Assembly (NCBI GenBank): GCA_036506155.1
Contig: DASXSF010000119.1
Coordinates: 1-14,576, forward strand
DNA: 14,576 nucleotides
From: DASXRA01 sp036506155
Lineage (GTDB): Bacteria; Actinomycetota; Actinomycetes; Mycobacteriales; Jatrophihabitantaceae
Direction of reading: 5' to 3'
In this document: positions 6,676 to 12,630 of the stretch, piece by piece
Numbering within the stretch: the first letter of the stretch is position 1
Layout of the letters: the number at the start of each line of letters is the position of its first letter
Position numbers and translations under genes: made by a program
Notes under the pieces: generated by a model
The model's input: the letters and a program-made list of their open reading frames with translations, nothing else
What the model was told of the DNA's origin: nothing
Database searches by the model: none

Positions 6676-6934
6676 ATGGGCTTCTTTTGCCGCCTGTTCG
6701 TCCCGAGGTCCGTCCGCCGTGCCGTGCATCCCGGCCGTGGGGTGAGACGCGCTGTCACGCCGAAGGCGGTGAAGCGGCTCCAACGAGCAACCCATCCCAT
6801 TGACAACGCGTTCTACTCCTGGCAACGCTTCGCTGAACACCAAGTCGCGCCCGCGGGGCGCCGCGTACAGACACGGCAACTGCCCGGTGAAGCACCGAAC
6901 GCCGGAAGCCGCCGAACGCTGCCGAAACCGCTAA
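6676..6934 (+). pseudogene. Small basic phage-type protein, frameshifted (HGNCPVKH motif)
   Basis: The ATG at 6676 has a strong GGGAGG ribosome-binding site 6 nt upstream. The first frame gives MGFFCRLFVPRSVRRAVHPG, then RAVTPKAVKRLQRATHPIDN. Between about 6803 and 6830 the matching frame changes by one base, to NASLNTKSRPRGAAYRHGNC, then PVKHRTPEAAERCRNR and a TAA at 6932-6934. The joined 86-aa product matches the layout of a conserved small protein of actinobacteria and their phages: basic N-terminus, T-P-K-x-V, H-P-[IV]-D-N-A, Y-R-H-G-N-C-P-V-K-H. Its function is unknown to me. Without correcting the shift, the first frame runs through the downstream terminator to 7230, which is not credible as a real product. 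Confidence 0.65.
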
Positions 6935-6960
6935 GTCGGGACAGGACGCGACGCACAGCA

Positions 6961-6999
6961 AGGCCGGGCACCCTCGCCCCGCTCAGGGGTGCCCGGCCT
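6961..6999. terminator. Strong GC hairpin between convergent genes
   Basis: AGGCCGGGCACCC (6961-6973) and GGGTGCCCGGCCT (6987-6999) form a perfect 13-bp stem with a 13-nt loop. It sits between a plus-strand gene ending at 6934 and a minus-strand gene ending at 7015, so it can serve as a bidirectional terminator. No U-run follows, as is usual in actinobacteria. Confidence 0.8.
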
Positions 7000-7014
7000 C
7001 TCGTCGTTGGTGAT

Positions 7015-7176
7015 CTACAGGCCCATGCGCCTCAGCCAGCGCGCCGTCGTGCGGTTCACCCGCTTATAGATGATCCTCCTGCCCTCGCGGCAGGCCACTA
7101 CGCCCGGGGCCCCCCGCTCGACTGCCTGCGCGTCGCCGACGCGGCGAGCCCACCAGTACAGCCAGCCGCGAAGACT
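7015..7176 (-). pseudogene. Tiny basic protein (LRGWLYWWAR type), start codon apparently lost
   Basis: The minus frame encodes SLRGWLYWWARRVGDAQAVE, then RGAPGVVACREGRRIIYKRV and NRTTARWLRRMGL before a TAG at 7015-7017. Small actinobacterial and actinophage proteins of this type begin M-L-R-G-x-L-Y-W and continue with L-G-D-x-x-A-V-x-R-G and a basic tail. Here the expected ATG position reads AGT, and no other start occurs in the nearby upstream frame, so initiation appears lost. It follows the 49-aa Cys-rich ORF directly on the same strand. Function unknown. Confidence 0.45.
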
Positions 7177-7324
7177 ACGCGGTGCACGCGAGACGACGGC
7201 CTCCCCGCCGAACGCAGCCGGGGCAGATGACCCCGACGATCGTCCCGCGCCGTACGTCGAGACACCAGTCGCGCCCGCGATAGAAGCAGTCGTACCGGGT
7301 ACAGCGCGGTTCCAGGCGGATCAT
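7175..7324 (-). CDS. Tiny Cys-rich protein, possible zinc ribbon, 49 aa
   Basis: The ATG at 7322-7324 starts MIRLEPRCTRYDCFYRGRD, then WCLDVRRGTIVGVICPGC and RRGGRRLACTA. The cysteine pattern is C8-x4-C13, C21, C34-x2-C37 and C47. V-[IV]-C-P-G-C after a short beta hairpin resembles zinc-ribbon-like small proteins of actinophages. The C-terminus may be altered by a frameshift, because protein-like sequence continues at once in the next frame (7015-7176). The upstream side abuts the TadC fragment, so its promoter has probably been removed. Function unknown. Confidence 0.45.
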   Translation of the reverse strand: MIRLEPRCTRYDCFYRGRDWCLDVRRGTIVGVICPGCVRRGGRRLACTA

Positions 7325-7326
7325 GA

Positions 7327-8055
7327 GCGCACGCCCCGCAGCCGTCCAAACTGCTGGCGCGTCCCACGGCCACGGCGGTGCCGTTCATCGTTGTGCGCCG
7401 GTTGTTCGGGCCGGTGATCGGCGATGCGGTGGGCTTCCTCGACCGTGTGGTGGGCGGCTCGGTGTCGGTGCGCCGCCGCCTCGGTGGGTTGGGTTCTGGC
7501 GCCACGGTCGAGGAGTTCCGCATCGAGCAGGTCGTCTGGGGCGCGATCGGCATGGCGGGCTGCGGGCTGCTGGTCGTCCTGATCGGGGTGGCCCGCGGCG
7601 GCGTCGACCCGGTGCTCGCGGGCGGCGCGGCCCTGATCGGGCTCGCGGCCGGCGTGCTGTCCCGAGACTGGTACCTCACCCGTCAGTTGCAGCGCCGCGA
7701 GGCGGCCATGCTGGCGGAATTTCCCGTGGTCGCCGACCTCCTCGCATTGGCTCTGGTGGCCGGCGAGGCGCCGCCGGACGCGCTGCAGCGGGTGTGCCGG
7801 CTCACCCACGGCGAACTCGCCCGCGACCTCGAGGCGGCCCTGGCCCGCGCACGGTCCGGCGCGCCGCTGACGACGGCCCTCGCTGACCTCGCCGAGCGGA
7901 CGACGCTCGAACCGTTTTCGCGTTTCGTGCACGGGCTGGTCGTGGCGATCGAGCGCGGCACCCCGCTCGCTGACGTGCTGCGCGCGCAGGCGGTTGACGT
8001 CCGTGAGGCGGGCAAGCGCGCGCTGCTGGAGGCCGGTGGACGCAAGGAGATCTCG
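7327..8055 (+). pseudogene. TadC-like type II/IV pilus secretion protein (T2SSF), truncated at both ends
   Basis: TadC proteins are inner-membrane platform components of Tad/Flp pilus machines. Seen: LFGPVIGDAVGFLDRVVGG, VRRRLGGLGSGATVEEFRIE, two hydrophobic stretches around VVWGAIGMAGCGLLVVLIG and LAGGAALIGLAAGVL, then MLAEFPVVADLLALAL, the GEAPPDALQRV loop of the T2SSF domain, VHGLVVAIERGTPLADVLRA, and AGKRALLEAGGRKEISMM. The family-like sequence begins just after a TGA at 7324-7326, with no natural start. It stops at about 8055, exactly where the family expects the last membrane segments (G-R-K-E-I-A-M-M followed by hydrophobic residues). From there the frame reads antisense to an IS630-type transposase. 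About 240 codons remain. No other Tad gene is nearby, so this is a displaced fragment. Confidence 0.85.
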
Positions 8056-8284
8056 ATGATGCTGCGGATCTTGGCGTTGAGCTCCTTGACGGAGCGGAAC
8101 GTGCCGCGGCGGATGGCCTGGCGTTCGATGATGCCGAACCAGACCTCGACCAGGCTGAGCCATGATCCGGACGTTTGGGTGAAGTGCACGTGTACCCGCG
8201 GGTTCGCGGCCAGCCAGCGACGGACCTCGACCCGCTTGTGGGCGGCGTAGTTGTCCATCACCAGGTGCAGTTCGCGGTCTGGGC
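8056..8284 (-). pseudogene. IS630-family transposase, internal C-terminal fragment
   Basis: The minus strand encodes PDRELHLVMDNYAAHKRVEV, then RRWLAANPRVHVHFTQTSGS, WLSLVEVWFGIIERQAIRRG and TFRSVKELNAKIRSII. These are the second Asp (D-N-Y-A-A-H-K) and the catalytic Glu (W-L-x-x-V-E-x-W-F) regions of the IS630/Tc1 DDE transposase. The sequence starts abruptly at about 8284, where the other strand becomes intron maturase. It ends abruptly at about 8056 inside TadC sequence, lacking the usual C-terminal residues and the terminal inverted repeats. Both edges are recombination scars rather than transposon ends, so it is non-functional. Confidence 0.8.
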
Positions 8285-8518
8285 GTGTCGAAGGCGACCT
8301 TCGGCTACCTCGACGAGTGCGCGTGGCGTCGAGTGCTGCGCTGGATCCGCCGCCGATACCGCAAGACGAAGTGGGCCGTCCTGTTCTGCCGGTTTTATCA
8401 GAACTGGCGGCCAACCGAGGACGGGGTCGTGTTGTTCCAGCCGCCGACGGTCACGGTCAGCCGTTACCGCTACCGCGCCGCGAACATCCCCACACCCTGG
8501 GCGACGACCGCGGCATGA
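8285..8518 (+). pseudogene. Group II intron reverse transcriptase/maturase, C-terminal remnant
   Basis: The frame from 8285 reads VSKATFGYLDECAWRRVLRW, then IRRRYRKTKWAVLFCRFYQ and VSRYRYRAANIPTPWATTAA, ending with TGA at 8516-8518. This is the end of the group II intron maturase X domain (Y-L-D-x-x-A-W-R-R-[IV]-x-R-W-[IL]-R-R-R) plus the usual R-Y-R-Y-R-x-x-x-I-P-T-P-W ending of bacterial intron ORFs. The reverse transcriptase domains and all upstream intron RNA domains are missing. The GTG at 8285 is simply the first codon after the junction, not a start. Intron domains V and VI follow intact. Confidence 0.85.
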
Positions 8519-8546
8519 TCAACACCCGCTGGCATCAGGTCGTGGA

Positions 8547-8580
8547 GAGCCCGGTGCGTGAAGACGCGCACGCCGGGTTC
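8547..8580 (+). ncRNA. Group II intron domain V
   Basis: Domain V is the catalytic hairpin of group II introns and is about 34 nt long. This 34-nt segment begins GAGCCCGGTGCG, turns at TGAAGA, and returns CGCACGCCGGGTTC. That reproduces the GAGC...GTGCG...CGCAC...GGTTC layout of bacterial domain V. It lies 28 nt after the maturase stop codon, as expected. It cannot splice on its own because the 5' intron domains are absent. Confidence 0.85.
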
Positions 8581-8587
8581 GGCGGGC

Positions 8588-8643
8588 GGGCTGGGGAAAC
8601 GCGCCATTCATTTAGAATGGTGGCGCGCCCCAGCCCTACCCGA
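8588..8643 (+). ncRNA. Group II intron domain VI and 3' end
   Basis: A long hairpin follows domain V after a short linker. GGGCTGGGG (8588-8596) pairs with CCCCAGCCC (8628-8636), CGCGCC (8600-8605) with GGCGCG (8622-8627), and ATTC with GAAT around an ATTTA loop. AAA and GGT are bulged. The sequence CCTACCCGAC after it resembles bacterial intron 3' ends, so the 3' splice junction is probably near 8643. The exact boundary and branch-point A are inferred. Confidence 0.65.
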
Positions 8644-8675
8644 CTCGTTTGCCGCGTGGGGGCGTCCACGCTTGT

Positions 8676-8693
8676 CGGGCTGCCGCCAGCCCG
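8676..8693 (-). terminator. Short hairpin downstream of the PucR gene
   Basis: CGGGCT (8676-8681) and AGCCCG (8688-8693) form a perfect 6-bp GC stem with a 6-nt loop. The stem begins 33 nt after the minus-strand stop at 8727. It is a possible terminator for the regulator gene; no U-tract is present. Confidence 0.3.
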
Positions 8694-8726
8694 GGGTCGG
8701 GGCTGCCGAGCGTCATCGGGGGCGAT

Positions 8727-9971
8727 CTACGAAGGCTCTGGTGCGTGTGGTGCCGAGTCCAGCCGGCGGCTGGGAGCGGCGGCCTGGGACGTGTCGAGCT
8801 CATCGGCCAGGCAGGCGAGGTACAGGGTCAGGCTGGCTGGGTGGTCGCGCAGGTTGCGGCCTGTCAGCTGCTCGATTTTGGCGAGTCGATAGATGAGTGT
8901 GTTGCGGTGGACGTGCAGGTGGGTCGCTGCGCGCACGAGGTTGAATCCGCTTTCGCACCACGCGACTATGGTCTGTCGCAGCGCTGGCCAATCCGGCGAT
9001 GATCGGAGCAGTGGCAGCTCGGCGTCTATGAGCCGCTGGCGTGTCCGTGGTCCGGCCGCGCCGAGCAGTTGGTGTTTGCGCAGGCCGGCGATTGTCAGCA
9101 CGGTGTCTTGCGGGTGCAGTGTGGCTCCGAGTCGTAGCGCGTCGCTGGCGTCGAGGTAGGCGTCGTGCAACTGTGCCGGGGTGGTCGCGGGTCCGGCGAT
9201 GCCGGCTCGCGTGTCGAGGTGGTGGCGGGTACTGATGGCGGCGACGGCGCGCTCGCAGATCGCCATAGCCGCTGCGTCGGCGTCGGCGTCGGCAGCAGAG
9301 ATGCCCGCCGGGAGTCGATGCAGCACGGCGAACGTCCCTGAGCCGAGGCTGGCGACCACCGTCTGCCCCTCTGCGAACTGTTCGCGGATCGTGCGCACCA
9401 GCTCTGAGCGCAGCAGCGAAACGTCGTGTGCCGGCGCATGCGGCTCCGCGTCGCCGAGCGATACCTCGAGCACGACGACGGCCCGGCGCAGGTGTAGGTC
9501 GTATCCGAGCTCGGCGGCCCGTGACACGACTAGCTCGGGTTCGACGAGCTCGGGGTTGTAGCTGGCGATGTCGTGCAGTAGGTCCTCGATTGCGCGCTCA
9601 CGCAGCAGCCGCGTCTGCAGGGCAGCGGATTCCTCGAGCAGGATCTCTGTGTGCCGGCGGACAACGGGGCCGAACCGCCGCACCCGGGCGGGTGATCCGG
9701 TGATGCCGACGGTGCCCACGGCTTGGCCGTCGACGACGATCGGCGCGGTAAGGCCGGGGCGCACACCGCGCAGCGCGCTGGCCTGCTTCGCGGTGTGGGT
9801 GGCCGGCTCGCGAGTGCGGACGACGTCGACGGACGCCTCGTGGAAGGTGCCGACGCGCTTCGGGTCGCTGCTGCCGATCACGATGCCGGCCGGGTCGGTG
9901 ATCAGGATGCCGAGCCCTGTGACCGCTGCGGTCTCCTCGGCGACCTCCTGGGCCAGCGAGTGGGTAAGCAT
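8727..9971 (-). CDS. PucR/CdaR-family transcriptional regulator with sugar-diacid recognition domain
   Basis: The product is 414 aa, close to the usual size of CdaR-type regulators. Residues 1-135 form a diacid-recognition domain: LAQEVAEETAAVTGLGILI, GIVIGSSDPKRVGTFHEAS, and GLTAPIVVDGQAVGTVGITG. A GGDEF-like ligand/dimer domain follows (about 145-290). At the C-terminus is the PucR-type helix-turn-helix, with AATHLHVHRNTLIYRLAKIE at 348-367. Family members bind a small metabolite and activate neighbouring catabolic genes. The ATG at 9971 gives a start that matches the family; no strong Shine-Dalgarno sequence is visible. The gene is divergent from the transport/oxidase operon with a 149-nt shared intergenic region, so it most likely controls that operon and itself. 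The last about 20 residues are a poorly conserved tail. The ligand may be an amino compound or its breakdown product rather than a sugar diacid; that is inference from context. Confidence 0.9.
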   Translation of the reverse strand: MLTHSLAQEVAEETAAVTGLGILITDPAGIVIGSSDPKRVGTFHEASVDVVRTREPATHTAKQASALRGVRPGLTAPIVVDGQAVGTVGITGSPARVRRFGPVVRRHTEILLEESAALQTRLLRERAIEDLLHDIASYNPELVEPELVVSRAAELGYDLHLRRAVVVLEVSLGDAEPHAPAHDVSLLRSELVRTIREQFAEGQTVVASLGSGTFAVLHRLPAGISAADADADAAAMAICERAVAAISTRHHLDTRAGIAGPATTPAQLHDAYLDASDALRLGATLHPQDTVLTIAGLRKHQLLGAAGPRTRQRLIDAELPLLRSSPDWPALRQTIVAWCESGFNLVRAATHLHVHRNTLIYRLAKIEQLTGRNLRDHPASLTLYLACLADELDTSQAAAPSRRLDSAPHAPEPS

Positions 9972-10041
9972 GGCTCAGGCCAGGCTTTCACTGTGCGACT
10001 CATCCAACGGATACCGCATCTGTGGACTCCAGATTGTGCTC

Positions 10042-10057
10042 ATCGTCCAGTGACGAT
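10042..10057. promoter_or_regulatory. Inverted repeat, candidate operator for the PucR regulator
   Basis: ATCGTC (10042-10047) and GACGAT (10052-10057) are perfect inverted arms around a 4-nt spacer. The repeat lies in the divergent intergenic region and overlaps the candidate -35 element of the operon. Its position suits a regulator site, but no PucR consensus is invoked. Confidence 0.35.
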
Positions 10058-10078
10058 CGAAGACGTCAATTCTAGGGT
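10050..10078 (+). promoter_or_regulatory. Candidate promoter of the transporter/oxidase operon
   Basis: GTGACG (10050-10055) and TAGGGT (10073-10078) are separated by 17 nt and resemble actinobacterial sigma-70-type -35 (TTGAC-like) and -10 (TAnnnT) elements. The start of transcription would fall around 10085, leaving a short leader before the ATG at 10121. Confidence 0.4.
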
Positions 10079-10120
10079 GGCGTACCTCACAGCGGCCGCA
10101 GCAGGATCCGGAGGCATCTG

Positions 10121-11059
10121 ATGGCTGGAAATCGACGTGCCCGTCGGCGGGCGGTACGCGCCCTGGGCGTAGTGGCGGTGACGGTGGTGGTGTCTGCGCT
10201 AGTCGCCTGCTCTTCGTCGAAGTCGAAACCGGTCTCGTCGCAGGCTGCGGCGCTGGGGACTTTGAAGCCGGGCGTGATCAAGGTAGCGATCGAGGCGTAT
10301 GCGCCGTACACCTCGATGCAGGGCGGCAAGATGGTCGGCCTCGACGCCGACATCCTCAACGCGATCGCGGGCAAGCTCGGGCTGACGGTACAGCCGGTGG
10401 TGACCGACTTCCCGGGGATGCTGGCGTCGGTCCAGTCGCACCGCGTCGATATCACGCTCGGCGGTGTCGCGTGGTCGGCCGACCGGCAGAAGCAGGGGTT
10501 GTTCACCGACCCGCCGTACTACTCGCCGCCGGCGATGGCGGTTAAAGACGGCAAGACCTACCGCACGATCGCTGACCTGTCCGGTCACAGCCTCGGAACC
10601 GTCGAGGGGTACGTGTGGGTGAAATCCATCCAGGCGGTGCCCGGCGCGAAGCTGCACGCTTACCCGGACGCACCCAGCGTGTTCAGCGACCTGGGCAGCG
10701 GCCGCATCGACGTCGGGTTCCTCGACCCGTTGCTGATCATCGCGGCGCAGAAGGCCCAGCCCGGGCTGAAGATCGCGACCGAATACCTCACCCCGCCCAC
10801 CGCGGAGGAGGTCGCGCAGCACCCCGCGTACTCGTACTTCCAGCCGTACATGACCGGCTTCTACCTGCCCAAACAGGAATCGAAGCTGAACGACGCGATC
10901 TCTGCGCAGATCCGGGCCATGTACGCCGACGGCGAGCTCACCACGCTGGTAAAGAAGTACGGCGGCGATCCGGATCAGTTCCTCAAGCCGTCCCCGAGCA
11001 TGGCCAAGGAACGGCAGGGCGTTGACCGCCCCGCCAGCTGGCAACCACCGTCCATCTGA
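10121..11059 (+). CDS. ABC transporter substrate-binding lipoprotein, polar amino acid type (SBP family 3)
   Basis: The product is 312 aa. The ATG is preceded by GGAGG with 6 nt spacing. The N-terminus is basic (GNRRARRRAVRALG), then a hydrophobic core ends in the lipobox LVAC with Cys30, so the mature protein is a membrane-anchored lipoprotein. Family features follow: LKPGVIKVAIEAYAPYTSM, GKMVGLDADILNAIAGKLGL, ITLGGVAWSADRQKQGLFTD with PPYY, and SGRIDVGFLDPLLIIAA. SBP-3 proteins capture polar amino acids, opines or related amines and deliver them to a permease. An acidic D-x-D pair in the first lobe and the oxidase/ligase genes downstream suggest a cationic or amine ligand, which is inference. 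The gap to the permease gene is 12 nt and carries its ribosome-binding site, so the genes are co-transcribed. Confidence 0.93.
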   Translation: MAGNRRARRRAVRALGVVAVTVVVSALVACSSSKSKPVSSQAAALGTLKPGVIKVAIEAYAPYTSMQGGKMVGLDADILNAIAGKLGLTVQPVVTDFPGMLASVQSHRVDITLGGVAWSADRQKQGLFTDPPYYSPPAMAVKDGKTYRTIADLSGHSLGTVEGYVWVKSIQAVPGAKLHAYPDAPSVFSDLGSGRIDVGFLDPLLIIAAQKAQPGLKIATEYLTPPTAEEVAQHPAYSYFQPYMTGFYLPKQESKLNDAISAQIRAMYADGELTTLVKKYGGDPDQFLKPSPSMAKERQGVDRPASWQPPSI

Positions 11060-11071
11060 GAGGAGGCCGTC

Positions 11072-11815
11072 GTGACGCCCATCGCCTCCGGGCCTTTCCA
11101 GGTGCCGTGGAGCGACTACGTCCCCGCGCTGTGGCAGGCGCTGCTCAAGACGGTCGAGTACACCGTGGTCAGCTTCGCCGGCGCGGCGGTGCTCGGCTTG
11201 ATCGTCGCGCTGTTGCGATTGAGCCGGCTACGCGCAGTGCGGATCGTCGCCGCCGTCTACACCGAGCTGTTCAAGAACGTGCCGCTGCTGGCGATCATCT
11301 TCGTGACGTACTTCGGGCTGGCGTCCGAGGGCATCGTCCTCAGCGTGTTTCAGGCCGGCTGCCTCAGCTTGATCGTCTTCTACGCCGCCTACCTGTCGGA
11401 GATCTTCCGGGCCGCGATCAGCGGCGTGCACGCCGGCCAGCAGGAGGCCGCGGAGGCACTCGGACTCGGCAAGATCGCCACGTTCGCGCACGTGATCTTC
11501 CCGCAGGCCCTGCGGCTGGCCCTGGCCGGAACGAACACCATGGCCGTCGACCTGCTCAAGTCGACGTCGCTGCTGGTGACCATCTCGGCGGCGGAGCTTA
11601 TGTCGGAAGGGCGGCTGATCACGTCCGCGACGTTCCGCGCGCTGGAGGTGTACCTGGTCATCGCGGCGATCTACTTCGCGCTGTGCTACCCGCTGTCGCA
11701 GGCGCTGCTCTGGCTCGAACGCCGCATACGCGCCGGAGTGCCGCTGAGCCCGCGCCGGCACCGCCGGCTAGCCGCCGCGCGGCGGCTGCTCGCCGAGGAC
11801 GGAGCCACGGCATGA
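11072..11815 (+). CDS. Amino acid ABC transporter permease (HisM/GlnP type)
   Basis: The product is 247 aa from GTG 11072, with a strong GAGGAGG ribosome-binding site 5 nt upstream. Membrane segments are visible around residues 31-50, 70-90, 93-115, 150-172 and 190-215, the five-helix pattern of His/Glu/Gln/Arg/opine permeases. The cytoplasmic EAA loop that contacts the ATPase is at 125-147 (EAAEALGLGKIATFAHVIF, then PQA). An internal TELFKNVPLLAIIF matches the typical E-x-x-R-x-[TV]-P region, here with N in place of the usual R/G. Only one permease gene is present, so the channel is likely a homodimer. The TGA overlaps the next ATG by 4 nt (ATGA), indicating coupled translation. Confidence 0.93.
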   Translation: MTPIASGPFQVPWSDYVPALWQALLKTVEYTVVSFAGAAVLGLIVALLRLSRLRAVRIVAAVYTELFKNVPLLAIIFVTYFGLASEGIVLSVFQAGCLSLIVFYAAYLSEIFRAAISGVHAGQQEAAEALGLGKIATFAHVIFPQALRLALAGTNTMAVDLLKSTSLLVTISAAELMSEGRLITSATFRALEVYLVIAAIYFALCYPLSQALLWLERRIRAGVPLSPRRHRRLAAARRLLAEDGATA

Positions 11816-12630
11816 CCCCTACGACAATCCCGCAACCCACCGCGACGCAAGCGTTGCCTGCCGCCGACGACGCGGTCGTGTCGATCCGGCACCTGAGCAA
11901 GTCCTTCGACGGCCGCACCGTGCTCGACGACATTCACCTCACCGTGCGACGCCGCAAGATCGTTGCCATCATCGGGCAGAGCGGTGGCGGCAAGACCACG
12001 CTGATGCGCTGCGTCAACCTGCTCGAACGTCCCGATGCGGGCACCATCGACGTGGCCGGCGAGCGCACCTGCGCTGATGGCAAGATCACCTGCCGCGACC
12101 TCGCCCGGCTCCGCCAGAGCGTCGGAATGGTCTTCCAGCGCTTCAACCTGTTCCCGCACCTGACAGCTGTTGAGAACGTGATGCTTGCGCAGGTCCGCGC
12201 CGGCACGCCGGAGAAGGAGGCCCTCGCCAGGGCGGTCGCGCTGCTTCGCCGGGTCGGCCTTGCCCACCGCGGGCTCGCCTTCCCCGATCAGATGTCCGGA
12301 GGCGAACAGCAACGCGTCGCGATCGCCCGGGCATTGGCCCTCAAGCCCACCGTGCTGCTCTTCGACGAGCCCACGTCCTCGCTTGACCCCGAATCAACGG
12401 GGGAGGTGTTGCGCGTGATGCGCGAGCTGGCCGAGGACGGCATGACGATGATCCTGGTGACCCACGAGGTCAGTTTCGCCCGCGACGTCGCCGACTGGGT
12501 GGTCTTCATCGACGGCGGCAAGATCGTCGAGGAGGGCCTGCCCGCGGACGTCCTCGGCCGCCCCGTCCAGCAGCGCACCCGCGCCTTCCTGGCGGCTTAC
12601 GGCGGCCCCCGCGGCGAGGACGGCGGGTGA
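11812..12630 (+). CDS. Amino acid ABC transporter ATP-binding protein (GlnQ type)
   Basis: The product is 272 aa from ATG 11812, overlapping the permease stop. Seen: Walker A GQSGGGKTT at 55-63, Q-loop FQRFNLFPHL with Gln109, signature MSGGEQQR at 161-168, Walker B VLLFDEPTSSLD at 181-192, and H-loop VTHE with His218. All catalytic residues are present, so it should hydrolyse ATP. The first about 20 residues (PTTIPQPTATQALPAADD) are a non-conserved extension; I kept the ATG because it forms the ATGA overlap and a long frame upstream is only a shadow of the permease gene. It pairs with the permease and binding protein to make one importer. Its stop overlaps the GTG of the oxidoreductase by 4 nt. 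Confidence 0.93.
   Translation: MTPTTIPQPTATQALPAADDAVVSIRHLSKSFDGRTVLDDIHLTVRRRKIVAIIGQSGGGKTTLMRCVNLLERPDAGTIDVAGERTCADGKITCRDLARLRQSVGMVFQRFNLFPHLTAVENVMLAQVRAGTPEKEALARAVALLRRVGLAHRGLAFPDQMSGGEQQRVAIARALALKPTVLLFDEPTSSLDPESTGEVLRVMRELAEDGMTMILVTHEVSFARDVADWVVFIDGGKIVEEGLPADVLGRPVQQRTRAFLAAYGGPRGEDGG

Noticed and set aside
7098..8163. Long minus-strand ORFs opposite the TadC fragment
   Set aside because: They are antisense shadows of the TadC coding frame. Only 8056-8284 on the minus strand is real transposase sequence.
9271..9292. GTCGGC/GCGTCG short tandem repeat within the PucR gene
   Set aside because: It encodes an Ala-Asp run in a linker of the regulator and is a normal feature of high-GC coding DNA.
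10199..11044. Long minus-strand ORF opposite the substrate-binding protein gene
   Set aside because: It is the antisense of a clear SBP-3 gene, rich in Arg/Val/Asp/His from reversed codons, and has no family features.
11107..11811. Long plus-strand frame upstream of the ATPase start
   Set aside because: It is an out-of-frame reading of the permease gene; the real ATPase starts at 11812 in an ATGA overlap.
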